In this document: positions 11,234 to 23,978 of the stretch, piece after piece
Layout of the letters: each line of letters starts with the position of its first letter
How positions within the stretch are numbered: the first letter of the stretch is position 1
Source of the DNA: Castanea sativa
Lineage: Eukaryota; Streptophyta; Magnoliopsida; Fagales; Fagaceae
Length of the DNA stretch: 64,000 bases
Direction: 5' to 3'
Assembly (NCBI RefSeq): GCF_040712315.1
Contig: NC_134013.1
Location: 89,596,001 to 89,660,000 of the forward strand
Translations under genes and position numbers: made by a program
Notes under the pieces: generated by a model
Databases searched by the model: none
Told to the model about the DNA's origin: nothing
Seen by the model: the letters and a program-made list of their open reading frames with translations, nothing else

Positions 11234-12355
11234 TTTTTGTCTGAGACAAACTGTAGTTTGTGAACATGAGGAAAATAGAGAAAGAGACAGTGGAGTATGG
11301 AGTTGCTGGATGTTTATTCTTTTATTATGAGGGCCCAGAATAGGGAACATGATCCTCTCTACGAAAATTTTAAAATTTAATTTAAATTATAAAATTGATC
11401 CATTTTAAATAGAGGGAATTTTTTCCCACAAAAAAAAAAAAATCTCTTTCATTGGTACAATTTATCATCATAAATTTTGTTGTTGTTATTGTTATTATTG
11501 TCTTTTTATTTATTTATCACATTTTACATTATATTCAATTATGTCCAAGGCAATGAGAAATCACCATCTTTTTTAATCTTTTAAAAGATCACCAATTTTT
11601 TGTCCTAAACCATATGATATCAAGTATTAATATAATAAAAATTTGGTTCTAGAAGATGTGGTTGTGAAAAGTGGATACCCTAACTCATATTTAATTACCA
11701 CATGTACTGTACTATTAACTTAATAAATTTTTTTACAATATTAACTTATTAATTTTTTTTAACAGTTATTAATACACTACTCTTTCATTCTTATCAATTT
11801 TTTTTTTAATTGAATTATCCTTATCAGCTTTTGATGATTACTTTTTGATAGTTCTAATTTGTAGTTTGAGGATAAGAACAGGATACGCTAAACATAAAAT
11901 AACAATTTTAATTTACATACGATTCTAAATATCAAATAAAATTTTATTTTATTTATAATATATATTTAATATTTTTTAAATTTTATATATGATTCTTGAT
12001 TAAACTATGTATTGCATAGACATAATATATATTAGTGATACAAAAAAGTTGGGCAGCTTCACAACTTTTAAAAAAGATATCACTTTTCATGTCATCTCTT
12101 ATAATTTCCAAAAAAAAAAAAAAAAAAAAAACAGATTGGGTTTATTTAAACAACAATACTACAAACATAATGAAATCTACAATTGTTAAAAGTGACAAAT
12201 TTTGATAGTGGAATATCACTTTAACATGAGACCACCATTAACATTAATTGTTTTTATTGTACAACAATCACAATCTTCAATCTTGACAATTATGAAATTG
12301 ATTGAGGATTTTGTTATGGCATTAAAGTTTCCATCCTCTGTAATGAACAATTTTT

Positions 12356-12417
<62 letters not shown>

Positions 12418-13349
12418 GAAATGTATGATGATGGGAGGATCAAAAGAGAAGAGAGAAAATATGAGAGTTTACACGGTTTGATGTTATGAGTAATTATTTA
12501 GTACTCTTAGATTTAATGACAATGTTCTAAACTTTCTTACATAAATGATAAATCTCATTAATTAAATTTGTAATTGAATTCACCATTCATATTCAGCCAG
12601 AATACTAAATAATTTTCTTGAAATTATTTATTATTTATTATTTAACATGACCTACCTCCCATCTTGTATCAATAAGTTTGAATACCTTTTATTTATTAGG
12701 GATTTACTAATGTCTGCCATTAGGGCATATATTAGTAAACTATTTAAGAAAATTTTTTATGAAAAAAATGAACAAGTAATTAACTGTTTTGATAGTTTTT
12801 TTTCAATTTCCCACATACATTAACCATACCTTATTTATTATTATTATTATTAATTTAAAAAAAAAAAACAAAAACTCATTAGGTGCGCTTGACTTTGAAA
12901 ACAAAAAGCAAGCTGTGTGGTTTTTTCCCCGACAAAGGCAGGATGTATTAGTTAAACAATGATAATTAAAAAAGGACACTCAATACTTATTCTTTCAGAT
13001 CACTCCCACGCCAACACCCAAGTCCTCATTGCTCCTCTTTTCTTCAAGTAACTCTTAGAGCATTCATATCAGGTTTGTATTTTTTCTCTGAATTATCTCT
13101 TCAAAAAGTCACTTTTTTCATTTTAGATGCTATCTAATTCATCATTTTACAATACATCCCGTTAAAGGGATGAATTCAAATTACAAGTAATATAATTTTG
13201 TAAAAGTTACATTTTTTTTTAACTATTGATTTTTCTTAAATCTAACCGATTAAAAATACTAGTAATTTGGAAAGCACAGACACAACATTTTGCATGTCAT
13301 TCCCGTGTTAGACATGTTCAGGCCATGGGAACGCATGATTGTAGTGGAA
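10987..13349. other. 3' flank of small gene 1, then AT-rich intergenic DNA
   Basis: 11080-11300 is similar to the 3' flank of paralogue 2 and to the 27.2-kb remnant (TTTTTATTGGGTAC followed by ATGCTATGA). (TA)n tracts lie at 11178-11224 and 12359-12412. No further gene was recognised. Confidence 0.55.
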
Positions 13350-13995
13350 ATGTAAGAGGATAGAAAATGGTGGGAGGATGGAAAAGTGGGAGGATAGAAA
13401 ATATTTTAATTTTCCTCATTTTTGTTTGGTTGGGAGTGGAAAAGTGGAATGATGGAAAAAGTGATTTTGTATAAATTTACTCATATATCCTTTTTAAAAA
13501 AATGATGCCAAATTAAAACCAAAAAAGGGATAAACAATTAAAAAAAATCAATCACCTAAATTTATTAAAAAATATAAATAATGTCTAGAAAAAAAAACAT
13601 ATCTGAAAAAAACTCAAGAGAAAGAAAAAGAAAAAAAAATATGGGCACTGGACGTGTAGGAATCCTGCCCAAAAGAAAAAAAAAAAAGAAAAAAAGAAGA
13701 AGAAGAAGGCAATGTCTAGGAGGAAAGAAAAAAAAAAAAGAAAAAAAAATGAAGAAGAGTAACGTGGACAAGCCCATGTCCAACTGCACATTGGCATTTT
13801 TGTCCAATATTTCCCTTCAATTTTCTCTCCATTTTGGAGAGAAAACTTTTTAGTAGGCTCAGGAAGAAAACACTTGAGTCCAACTATTTATTTTCTTTCC
13901 TCCCCACCCAACCAAACACACTCCAAAAAGTTTTCTTTCCCATTTTTTTTCCAAAGTTTTCCTTTCACCTTATTTCACCTCTAAACAAACACACC
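13350..13995. mobile_element. Putative inverted-repeat non-autonomous element
   Basis: The left part has TTTGTTTGGTTGGGAGTGGA and the right part contains the inverted form (CCACCCAACCAAACACACTC), ending AACAAACACACCC. The middle is A-rich. The ends and target duplication are not clear; this could be two neighbouring MITEs. The A-rich frames here are not genes. Confidence 0.38.
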
Positions 13996-14547
13996 CACAG
14001 TAGAAAATTCAGAATGAAGAAGAATATTTTAGGGATTACAATTGTGAATTCCAACTTTGATGTGTTTGGCCGCAAAATAGACATGGTGGCCAATAGTCAG
14101 TAGTTTTGGAATCAATGAGCTCTTGCAAAATCTTAACAGTCTTTTTTTCTCTACAGAGTTACTTGATGGTGTCGAATGATACAAACCCAAGAAGAGAATT
14201 TATGAGTTATAACTGGATGAGAATGCTATACCACTACCAGTTGACAGATTTTTATTTTTATTTATTTATTTTTGTATATGTCATTTTCAATGGATATCAG
14301 GTGAAGTGGGAGATCTATGATTCTGTTGTGTTTAGAAAGGGTAAAAATAAATTATACGAAAATGAAGATACTATGACAGAAAAAATTAGTCTCTTAACTA
14401 CATTAATTAAGCCAGAAGAACAACAAATATTACATGCACTACTGATTTTATGATTTATAAAAGCTCTCTTTCTCTCAGTGCTCTCACTCTTTAAGTAAGG
14501 CAGCCTAAGAGTTTGGTTAAGGTAATTGAAGAACTCTTGGATAATCA
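13996..14547. other. Spacer before the CACTA terminus
   Basis: An open stretch around 14106-14453 has no family resemblance. Nothing else was recognised. Confidence 0.45.
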
Positions 14548-16925
14548 CACTACAAAAAACTAGACCTATAGTGGTGTTTTCTATAAATGCTGCTATAGGT
14601 ATATCTATAGCTGCATTTGGGGGATCCTATAGTGGTGTTTTAAAAAAATGGGTTTATAGTAGTGTTTCCAAGGGTTTATAGCAGCGTTTTAAAAACGCCA
14701 CTATAGGTCCTAGTCTTACAAGGACCTATAGTGGTGTTTGTAAAGTGCTGCTATAGGTCTTAAAAAAAACTGAAAAAATTAAAATTAAAAAATGACCTAT
14801 AGCAACGTTTGACAAACGCCACTACAGGCCCTTGTAAGAGTAGGACCTATAGTGGCGTTTGACAACCGCCACTATAAGCACTTTTTAATTCAAATTTTTT
14901 TTTTGGTTGGGTTTCTTTTAATAAGGGGCAGGGGAGGAAAAAAAAGACCTATAGTGGCATTTATTAAATGCCACTATAAGTCCTTGTCTTACATGTGCCT
15001 ATAGCAGCGTTTGTAAAATGCTGCTATAGCATGGCCTTATAGCTGCGTTTCACAAACGCCACTATAGGCATTTTTTATTTCAATTTTTATTTTTATTTTT
15101 ATTTTTATTTAATAAGGGCTAGAGGAGAAAAAAGACTTATAGTGGCGTTTAATAGACACCACTATAGGTCCTTGTCTTACATGTGCCTATAGTGGCGTTT
15201 GTAAAACATGTAGGATTAAACATGGTTTGCATCTCATACAAAATATATGCAGCGAAAATTTAACGGATCTACTTCATTCACAATCGATAACATGCACTAT
15301 GTAAATTTTAGAATTCAAGAATAAGAGAGCGTACCTTTTGGTGTGGTGAATTTCAAAACAAAGATCGGAAGCACTTGGGAAAACTTTTGATCTTCACTCC
15401 AATTCTACTTTACGCCCAAGATGTGTGGTCTCTCAATCAGTTTCAAAGGGAGAATGATAGAATGTCTTATTCTCACGTATGTCTTATACAAAAATCTCTA
15501 CAGAAAATTCTGTATATTTCTCTCTTTGTATCTAACTGATTATCTAATTGGGCTGACCTTTTGGGCCTTTCCAATTGGGCTTAAGTATGTGGTTTGGAGT
15601 GGGACCAAAAGGGATCAATAAGACACTAGTTCCAATAGGCCTTGGGCTTTTCTGTCAACTCTTGACAAGTCCAAAGTTACCATTAACTATATTTAATACC
15701 ATTATATAAATATAGTTGCACTCTAGGCCTTATCTATAAATTATATCCCAAGACTTTATTGTACATGCCACATTTTCATAAAATATTTGTAGTAATACAA
15801 AGTCATGAATATAGACTGACACTTTGTAAATTACCACATTTTATCCTTGAGTACCCAGTTTAATCCTTTAAAGTTATTTAATATATATTTATGAAATTCA
15901 ATCTCATAAATATATACTTTACTAACTTCTTACTAAAGTGATTAGGCCTAACTCTCTGAATAACTGAACTCATTAAACTTATCTCAAGGGAATATTTTAT
16001 ATCTCCGTTAAGAGACTATGAATTCCATCTTAAGAATACATGTTCTATCAACACTAAATGTGGTTGCCCAATATATTGAGGTTTTGACCGTTACCTTAGA
16101 TTTCACTCCTGAAATATCAAAGCAACCTACATTTCATGATCAGGTCCATTATTCTCTCAGGATTAAGAGTTCATGCAAATAGAAGTCGTGAGATTTATTA
16201 TTCAATTGACAGTCGTTAGGAGAATAATAAATCTCACAACGGTCCAGTTCAATATGTCTTAACTCTTAAAACATATCAACACATCAACTAGAAGTTTTCA
16301 CTTCCATGATCAAGACAAATCATCTTAGTTAATATGTTATAGTTTTTACAGATGAAACGCCAAATTTCATCACCGACTACGAACTAAAATTCTGAGTTTA
16401 CAAAGAACTTGTGACTTATATCTTCTGTGACTAAATCACATAAATCACATACTATGCATCTCATGGATTATATAATAATGTCTGAATATTCATGTTACTA
16501 TTATTTTAGATTATAATAAAAAAAACTTTATTAATCACAACATTAAGTCATACATAATAACATACATACCATCATACAATAGGATTTAAGGGTACTAATC
16601 CTAACAAGCTATAGCAGCGTTTCGCAAATGCCACTATAGGCACTTTTTATTTCATTTTTTTTTAATAAGGGCTAGAGAAAAAAAGACCTATAGTGGCATT
16701 TAATAGACGCCACTATAGGTCATTGTCTTACATGTGCCTATAGTGGCGTTTTACCAGGACCTATAGTGGCGTTTATGAAATGCTGCTATAGGGCTGGGCT
16801 ATAATGGTGTTTGTAAAACGTTTTTATAGGTCTTTTTTAAATAAATAATTTTTAAAAATAAAAATTTAAAAAGGACCTATAGTAGCGTTTCATAAATGCC
16901 ACTATAGGTTCTTAAAGATATTTTT
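14548..16925. mobile_element. CACTA (En/Spm) element end with subterminal repeat array
   Basis: Begins CACTACAAAAAAC, the CACTA terminal signature, followed by about 30 short repeats of ACCTATAGTGGCGTTTG in both orientations, typical of the subterminal regions that bind CACTA transposase. The array is split by a solo LTR (15209-16606) and resumes until the L1 at ~16930. No transposase frame and no opposite terminus (TTTTTTGTAGTG) were seen, so this is a truncated or non-autonomous copy. Confidence 0.7.
15209..16606. mobile_element. Putative solo LTR inside the CACTA array
   Basis: A ~1.4-kb block with TGTAGGATTA at one end and TAATCCTAACA at the other (TG...CA with terminal inverted repeat), interrupting the CTATAG repeat array on both sides. 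It contains no coding frame. The adjacent five bases (AAACA and AGCTA) do not match, so no target duplication is preserved; ectopic recombination or decay could explain this. Confidence 0.6.
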
Positions 16926-16929
16926 AAAA

Positions 16930-19606
16930 AAATTTGAAAGGTTCACGTTTAAAAAAACAAGGTATGGCAAAGTTTTGTCCATCCTTAAACCATACTTATA
17001 TTACTTTAATTCCAAAAGTAAAATGCCCTGAAAAAGTCACGGAGTTTCGACCTATTGCCTTACGTAATATTGTGTATAAGCTTGTGTCAAAATTTTTGGC
17101 AAACAGGTTAAAGAAATTTTTACCGGATATTATTTCTAAGTCCCAAAGTGCCTTCCAGTCCGATTAGGCGATTTCTAATAATATTCTTGTGGCTTTTGAA
17201 TCTCTTCATGATATGAAGCATAAAAAGGTGGGTAAATCAGGTTTTATGGCTATGAAGCTATATATGAGTAAGGCATACGATTGTGTAGAATGGATTTTCT
17301 TGTGTCAACTAATGGAGAAGATGGGTTTTGAGGATCAGTGGATTCAATTAATTTATGGTTGTATTAGTTCTGTTTCTTACTCTATCCTAGTGAATGGGGA
17401 ACTTTGTTGTGATATTAAACCTTCTAGGGGTCTTAGACAGGGCAATCCTCTATCTCCTTATCTATTCCTTTTGGTGTCTAAAGGTCTTAACAGTTTAATC
17501 AAACAAGCCGTGGCTGCAGGTGATATTAGAGGTTTTTCCTTGTGTCGCAATGGTCCTTGTATATCTCATTTATTTTTTGCGGATGATACTCTCCTTTTTC
17601 GTAGAGCTGAAATTAGGGAGATTTAGATTATTCAAAACCTTTTACAGAAGTATGAGTTGGCTTCAAGTTAGAAGATAAATCTGGGTAAGACCACCTTGTT
17701 CTTTGGAAATTCTGTCTCTATCGTGTCAAAAAATGCCATAAAAAACCTGCTTGGTGTTTCAGAGCTTAAGGAATATGAACGTTATTTAGGGCTGCTTGCA
17801 GTGGTGTGAAAGAATAAAAGGGTCAGCTTTACTTATGTTAAAGAGCGGATTTGGGGTAAGCTTTAGGGGTGGAAGGAAAAACTACTTTCTCAGGTGGGTA
17901 GGGAGGTGTTGTTGAAAGTGGTTGTACAAGCTATTCCCACTTTTGCTATGATTTGTTTTAAACTTCCTATGGGTCTTTGTAATGACATTGAAGCTATGAT
18001 TCGAAGATTTTAGTGTGGTCAACAGGGCAATCGTAGGAAGATACATTGGAAAAAGTGGGATATCTTATGTAAATCAAAATCTAATGGAGGCCTTGGTTTT
18101 AGGGAATTGAGTAAGTTTAATGAGGTCATGTTAGCAAAGCAAGTTTGGAGGTTGGTTTATAACACGGATTCCCTTTTTTACAAAGTGTTTAAGGCTAAAT
18201 ATTTTCCTACGAGTACCATTTTTTATGCCAAGGTGGGTTTGGGGTCTTATGCTTGGTGCAAGATAGGTGATGGATCCTCTGTTAAGATTTTTAAGGACTC
18301 TTGGCTGCTTGGTGCTCATTTAGGAAAAGTCCTTTCCCTGGTTTCAATTCTGTCAAAGGATGCCACCGTGGACTAGTTGATTGATAGTGATTCACGATGG
18401 TGGAATACAGGTTTAGTGGATTCTATTTTCATACCTTCTGAAGCGCAGCAGATAAAGTCCATCCCAGTCTGCCATTTTGCTTAGAAAGATTCGTTGTTTT
18501 GGCCTCATTCTCGGAATGGTATGTATCAGGTGCGTTAGGATTACCATTTGTTGTGTGATTTGCTAAATAATAAGGTGGCTTCATCTTCAAACATAGCAGG
18601 GCAGAGAAAATTTTGGAATACCCTATGGAAGTTAAACATTCCAAACAAGGTGAAACTTTTCCTTTGGCGAGCTTGTACTAATTCCATCCCGACTATGCTT
18701 AATTTATATAAGCGTAGGATTGTCCCATCTTCGGTTTGCAGTCTTTGTCATGTAGGGGAGGAATCGGTTCTTCATACCTTATGGTCTTGTGAGGATATTT
18801 GTTCAGTGGGGGGGTCATGTTTTGCTTCCTTACCTTCTGAATTTTCCAAGGTCAGCTCGTTTAGAGACTTGATTGGGCTGGTGTTTTGCTCCTTGCTGAA
18901 TTTCGAAATTTCTACGATGACTTGTTGGGCTATATGGAACCGCCGGAATAAGTTGCGGGTTAGAGAAGTGGTTTGGCCGTTGAACAAGGTTGCTGGTGTT
19001 GCGCATAGTCAATTGCAGGAGTTCCAGCAAGTTCATCGATGGCCCAACAAGAAGGTTTGTGCAAGGAGATCTCTATGGAAGCCTCCTGATGCGGCTTTTG
19101 TGAAGGCCAATTTTGATGGGGCAATTTTTAAAGATTTAAAGGCAGCAGGTATTGGTGTGGCTGTTCGGAATGAACATGGGGAGGTGGTTGCAGCTTTGGT
19201 AGAGCAGATTCCCAGTCCTGACTCTGTTTTTACACTCGAAACTTTGGTGGCTAGGTGTGCAGCTCTTTTTGTTCGAGAACTTAGGCTTCGTAATGTTGTT
19301 TTTGAGGGTGATTTAGAGTCTTCCATTCATGCTATTAGTAATAGACTTTTATTACATTCGCCTTGTGGTCATATCATTCAAGACATTTTGTTGTTTGCTA
19401 TCTCCCTTCAGAGTTTTTCTTTCTCTCATGTGTGTAGGCAAGGTAATGCTCTAGCTGATGCCTTGGCTAAGAGAGCTAGGTTGTCTTATCCTTTGTTGGT
19501 TTGGATGGAGTCTGTTCCTTTGGATTTGTATAACTGTTATCTATCAGATTTTTCTTCTTTTAATTAATTTAGCCTTAATGGCCGGTTTCTCAAAAAAAAA
19601 GAAAAA
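16930..19606 (+). pseudogene. L1-type LINE, 5'-truncated, with RNase H
   Basis: Reverse transcriptase begins at TYITLIPKVKCPEKVTEFRP (~17000) and includes AYDCVEW, GLRQGNPLSPYLFLL and the catalytic FADDTLLF (~17574). After broken frames, the zf-RVT region follows (LWKLNIPNKVKLFLWRA ... CSLCHVGEESVLHTLWSC), then a plant-type RNase H domain (ANFDGAIFKDLKAAGIGVAV ... RQGNALADALAKRA) up to the stop at 19567, and a poly-A tract near 19590. ORF1 and the endonuclease are missing. Several in-frame TAG/TAA stops occur, at least some replacing Trp codons, so it cannot encode an active protein. It joins the CACTA array at its 5' end. Confidence 0.9.
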
Positions 19607-20321
19607 GTATGGCATATTCTAGGAATATGCCATTGAATATTCGGTGACATATTCTAGAATATTCCATAAAACACACAAAAAAAAAAAACCAATCTAAAAA
19701 GTTTAGGCTTGAACCTTTAGGGAAAAAAAAGCTATGGCATATTCCAGAATATGCTAATAAAAAAAAAAAAAATCAAAATCACTCACGTGTTCCTAGCAAA
19801 GAAAAATTCAAAAAAAATTCATAAACATCTTTATGAAATCTCAAACTCTCTCTCATGGTCTTAGAAAAGAAAAAGAAAAAAGCACTCTCTCACGGTCATT
19901 TAGAAAAAAAAAATAGCTCTCTCATGTTAATCTCAAAACTCTCTCAACGTTGCTGCCGACCCACCATCATACTCTGCCAACCCATGACACCGACTCATGC
20001 TGCCATTGACCTATGTTGCTGGAGATCCAAAAAATGTTGACTCACGCTGCTGATCCCACTTTGCCGCCGATGTTGTATAAATGGGTTTGTGAAAATATGG
20101 GGTTTTGTTCATTGTACTTTGAGTTTTGTGTTTGATTTCTCAAAAATTATAGGAAAATATGAGTTGAGGTTTGTGTTTGATTGCATATGGGTGCCAAAAA
20201 TTTGGGTTTGATTTTTGTATTTGGTTTTAACGCATAAGAAAATCATGTTCAATGTCTATTTGTTTTGTAAATTTTTGGGACATGTGTCTGTATTTGAGTT
20301 TGACTTTTTAGTTTTGGTGTA
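19607..20321. other. Intergenic DNA after the L1 tail
   Basis: Starts with palindromic GCATATTC motifs (listed separately), then A-rich text, a short CCACCC/GCTGCC-rich part at 19950-20070, and T/G-rich text to repeat B. No gene was recognised. Confidence 0.5.
19612..19664. repeat. Nested palindromes, heat-shock-element-like
   Basis: GGCATATTC-TAG-GAATATGCC is a perfect palindrome. TTCTAGAATATTC at 19652-19664 fits the heat-shock element pattern TTCnnGAAnnTTC. A related TTCCAGAA core occurs near 19745. No gene start is nearby, so function is doubtful. Confidence 0.5.
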
Positions 20322-20740
20322 GGCTTGTAAAGATCAATAAGGTGGCTAACTGGACTGTTGTATTCTGGGGATAATATGTAGATATTATTTATCTACTACA
20401 TCTAATAAATCAGTAGACAACGCGTATTTTCTCAAGAGAATGACTAGTTCGCGCCTCAACTTACCACCTCTATTTGTAAATTTATTGTGTGTAAATTTCA
20501 AAAAAAAAAAGGTAATTAATATTTCTCTTTTATTTCCAACATAAAATAAGAAAGATTTTCTACTCCATTTTCAAATGACGTTTGACTTATAAAAGAATTT
20601 TAGTCTATTAGTTAGTTATGATTTACAAGTTAAAAAGAAATACACAATCTTAAAAAACAAGTACATAAACAATTTAATAGGGATATTAAATTTTAAGTTG
20701 AGTAGGTAGGGGGACAAAATTCATTAACAAATAAAGATAT

Positions 20741-20878
20741 TAAGTCTCTGATGGTTGAATAAGAAATTTGAAATTCAATCTCTGCCTATGCAAAAAACCA
20801 ATTGATGTTTTAGTCTAATAATAAAGAGTTATCATTAGGAATGAACGTTATAAGTTGAAACTCTCTAAAAAAAAAAAA
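20741..20878 (+). mobile_element. tRNA-derived SINE, 5'-deleted (copy in repeat B)
   Basis: The same SINE as in copies A and C, but its A-box end is lost in the deletion specific to copy B. Poly-A tail at ~20867-20878. Confidence 0.65.
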
Positions 20879-20931
20879 ACTAAGCCAACTAATTTATTAA
20901 AAACTAAGCAAACTAAGATTAGTGTCTTCAC

Positions 20932-21485
20932 CAAGGAAGTCAATACCGTACTGGAGGTTGCATCGGTTTGGCCAACGGTACGATATATTTCGGGTACTGG
21001 TTAATAACGGTGTACCATTTTAGGTTTACCGCTATTATACACACACACACACACACACACAAAGCCTCTAGAATTATGTTTATAAGCATATAATATTTCA
21101 CTAATATTATAATAAATATAAATGTTTATCATAAAACATTGCCTCAATTCAGAACAAATTATTCATAGTTTTAGACTTTAGCATCAATTAAAAGGGAAAA
21201 AAAAACATAATATAAAAAATAGAAAGCTTAATTGTTTATTGCATACTAAGAAAACAAATAATACTAATAAGTTAATGTAAGTAAGTTACCATTATGCCAT
21301 TACAAAAATTCAAAAATTACAAAACTAAAAAAAAAAACATTTTTTCTGTACCGACCGGTATGCCCGGTATTGGCTGGTATTGCTCAAAATTGGCCGGTAT
21401 GGCCTGTACGGCCGGTATTTAAATTGGTACAAAATGTTATTGTTTTGATACCGGTATACGTACCGGTACGGTATCGACTTCACTG
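20932..21485. mobile_element. Non-autonomous hAT element inside repeat B
   Basis: A 554-bp element with inverted ends CAAGGAAGTCAATACCGTAC / GTACGGTATCGACTTCACTG, flanked by perfect 8-bp duplications GTCTTCAC at 20924-20931 and 21486-21493. Copy A has the unoccupied site (AGTGTCTTCACCTCAAG near 8394). The interior is rich in ACCGGTA-type motifs and has an (AC)n tract at ~21041-21060. It has no transposase. Confidence 0.9.
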
Positions 21486-22515
21486 GTCTTCACCTCAAGA
21501 ACTGATGAGTGATGATTCATCAATCTCTCTAGAACTTGGAACACCGCTTTTAAGGCCATGGCAAAGCAGGATTTCAATTCAGAGTGAATTTTTTTTAAAA
21601 AGGAAATATTATAAAAATAATTAATCTAAAAATCTTAATTGATATTAATAATAAAATAAATAAAAATTATAAACAATTGTAATTGATCTCTATCATTAGC
21701 TTGGTAATTAGAAAAATTCTTCTTAAAGTGGATCTGCATGAAGATGAAATATGTGTCACTAGTAGTGTTTTATTTAAGGTAGAAAATGTTTTGTGTTTTA
21801 TTTTATGGTCAACCAAGAAACAATTGTCGATTAATCAATATTTTTTGTCATCTCAAATACCTGTAAACGTGAAAAATATTTTTTGTAAACAATTTTTTGC
21901 CTCATCTAAAACTTATTAACCGAACCTCAAACCCCACCCCCCATTGTCTGCTACCCAACCACCACCCCTCACCCCACTAAAGTCCTCGGTCTATGGTGGC
22001 TGTTGGCTGCCCGCCACCGCTAAGATCACAATTTATTTTATTTTATTTTATTTTATTAATATGTGTTTGAGAGATAAGAAAATGTGAGAAAGTAATAGAA
22101 AATATATTTTTCATAGCATTATCAAATTTCAAGAATACAACCATTTTTTTTTACATTTGAGGAGCTGATATGTTTAAAGTGGTACTTGGGTGTTACTACT
22201 TTGTTTTCCTTTTCCTTACTAGTAATTACCCCCGGGGCCCTTAAAGCCGCAAAGTTCAAGGTGGGATTCAGGGACATAGACTTAAAATAACTTTTTAGAA
22301 GGAGAAGGGGGCGATACCCCTCCCTCGTCCACAATCAGGGAAGATCTTCACACTTGCCCTTTATTTGTTGCTTTTGGCAAAAATTCTCACTTAATGACAA
22401 AGAGAGACTTCACTTTATATGCGCCTTTCCCTTTTTAAATTTTTTTTTTTAATTTTACTTATTTTTTATTTCATAAAGTCAATTTTTACTATATAAAGTC
22501 ACGAGCATAATTTTT

Positions 22516-22913
22516 ATTAAGTAGTATAGTGGGATTTAGGGACATAGTCTCATTTTTTCTTCTTCATTATTAGTGTCTGTTTGGCATAATTAATTTTGTC
22601 AACTTATTTTACTATTCAGCTTATTTTTACTACTATTTATAGGTCCCACTGCACTTTTTTTGTACTATTTTTGCGTCTTACTGTACTATTTCAGCTAATT
22701 TTTACCTTTATTTACAGTACTTTCAGCAAAAGAATTTCAGTTTCAGCAACGTGATAACAGTTGATTTTGGATGGATTCAGTCTCAGTCTTCTTAGTCTCA
22801 TTTTTCTTCTTCATTTTAAATATATCTTATGTACTTGCATTCCAAATTACATTTTTGAATGTTACAAATGAATCTTTCTTCAATTCTTGATTATGTTATT
22901 AATAAAATTCATT
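22516..22913. other. Spacer with a possible MITE fragment
   Basis: 22563-22785 begins GTGTCTGTTTGGCATAA and resembles one half of a GTTTGG-terminus MITE. Its other end is unclear. No gene. Confidence 0.35.
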
Positions 22914-22921
22914 GTAAATTT

Positions 22922-23116
22922 TAGGGATGACAATTTTTGCTTGACCCGCGGGTACTTGGCCTGGCCTGACCCTAATGGGCCAGATTTTACCCAGTCCAAT
23001 AAAAAATAGGATCAAATTGGATTTATAAAAAAAAAAACCCGAAGTGGGTTCGAGTTTTTTTTTTTTTTTTTTTCCAAAACCTGATCCAAACCCAGACTCG
23101 ACCCGACCTGACTCGG

Positions 23117-23173
<57 letters not shown>

Positions 23174-23567
23174 GTTACTAAAATACCCTAATATATATAC
23201 ATAGTTATAAACCCTAACATTTCCTATTCCTCATTTCATTTTAGCACTCAGCTCACATCTCTGCCTCTCATTTCTTCAGCTCACATCTCCGCCTCTCATT
23301 TCTTCAACTCACAATCTCACTTAATCCCAATCTCATCATCTCACTCACTCCTAATCTCACCGCTGGCCCAACTGCCCTACCCCTCACCGCCGCCCAACTA
23401 TCTTAGCTCTCTCACTCATTCTCTCACTCGACCACCTCTCCATCTTCATCTCTCAACTCTCTCACTCACACGGCCACAAGCCCATAAGCAGTCAAGCATA
23501 GGCACAACTCTGTTTCGTCCTCGTCGTCGCTGATCTCACTCCACCTCGTTCTCCTTCTTTTTTTTTT

Positions 23568-23599
<32 letters not shown>

Positions 23600-23978
23600 T
23601 TTCTGGGTTGAGTTTGTGTCAATCATGTGAGTTTGTGTTTGTGATTTGAAAGGGAAAATCATAGATCTAAAATTTGTGTTTGATTTGTGATTTTGAAAGG
23701 AAAAATCATAAATCTGACATTTGTGTTTGTGATTTCTATGTTTATGCTTGTGATTGTGTTTGGATTTGTGTCTGTGTTTGTGATTTTGGGCCAAAAAATA
23801 ATAAATCAAAATTTGTGTTTTTGAGAAAAAAAATTTGTGGGGACCCGACGGGGTGGGTTTAGGTTGTGAAAAAAAATCCGTTTAATAAAGGGACTGGGTT
23901 TGGATATTCATGGCAGACCTGCGGGTGAGGTCTAGGTATGCAAAAACCTAGCCCGAACCCGACTCGTTGCCATTCATA
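22922..23978. mobile_element. Non-autonomous hAT element, 1.06 kb
   Basis: Termini TAGGGATGACAA / TTGCCATTCATA are inverted repeats. Flanking 8-mers are GTAAATTT and GTAAATAT (7 of 8 identical), fitting a hAT target duplication. Subterminal ACCCGCGGG and GACCCGAC-type motifs sit at both ends. A (TA)n tract at 23118-23168 and poly-T runs near 23558-23602 lie inside. The His/Lys-rich frame read through the interior is low complexity. Confidence 0.75.

Larger units (their letters stand above)
20322..22515. repeat. Long dispersed repeat, copy B
   Basis: The same order of landmarks as copies A and C, from TGTAGGCTTG to ATAAAGTCACGAGCATAATT. It differs by a ~125-bp internal deletion just before its SINE, by a hAT insertion (20932-21485), and by loss of the TTGGTTTG...GAGAGAGA end. 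Confidence 0.8.

Noticed and set aside
12202..12489. Open frames with YIYIYIY runs (also at 5257, 11087, 27376)
   Set aside because: Translations of (TA)n microsatellites.
13565..13853. Arg/Lys-rich frame on the plus strand and Phe-rich frames on the minus strand
   Set aside because: A-rich low-complexity DNA inside a MITE-like region.
14106..14453. 115-residue open frame
   Set aside because: No family resemblance; AT-rich composition and no splice or promoter support.
23492..23809. His/Lys-rich frame (HKHRHKSKH...)
   Set aside because: Arises from T/G-rich degenerate text inside a non-autonomous hAT element.
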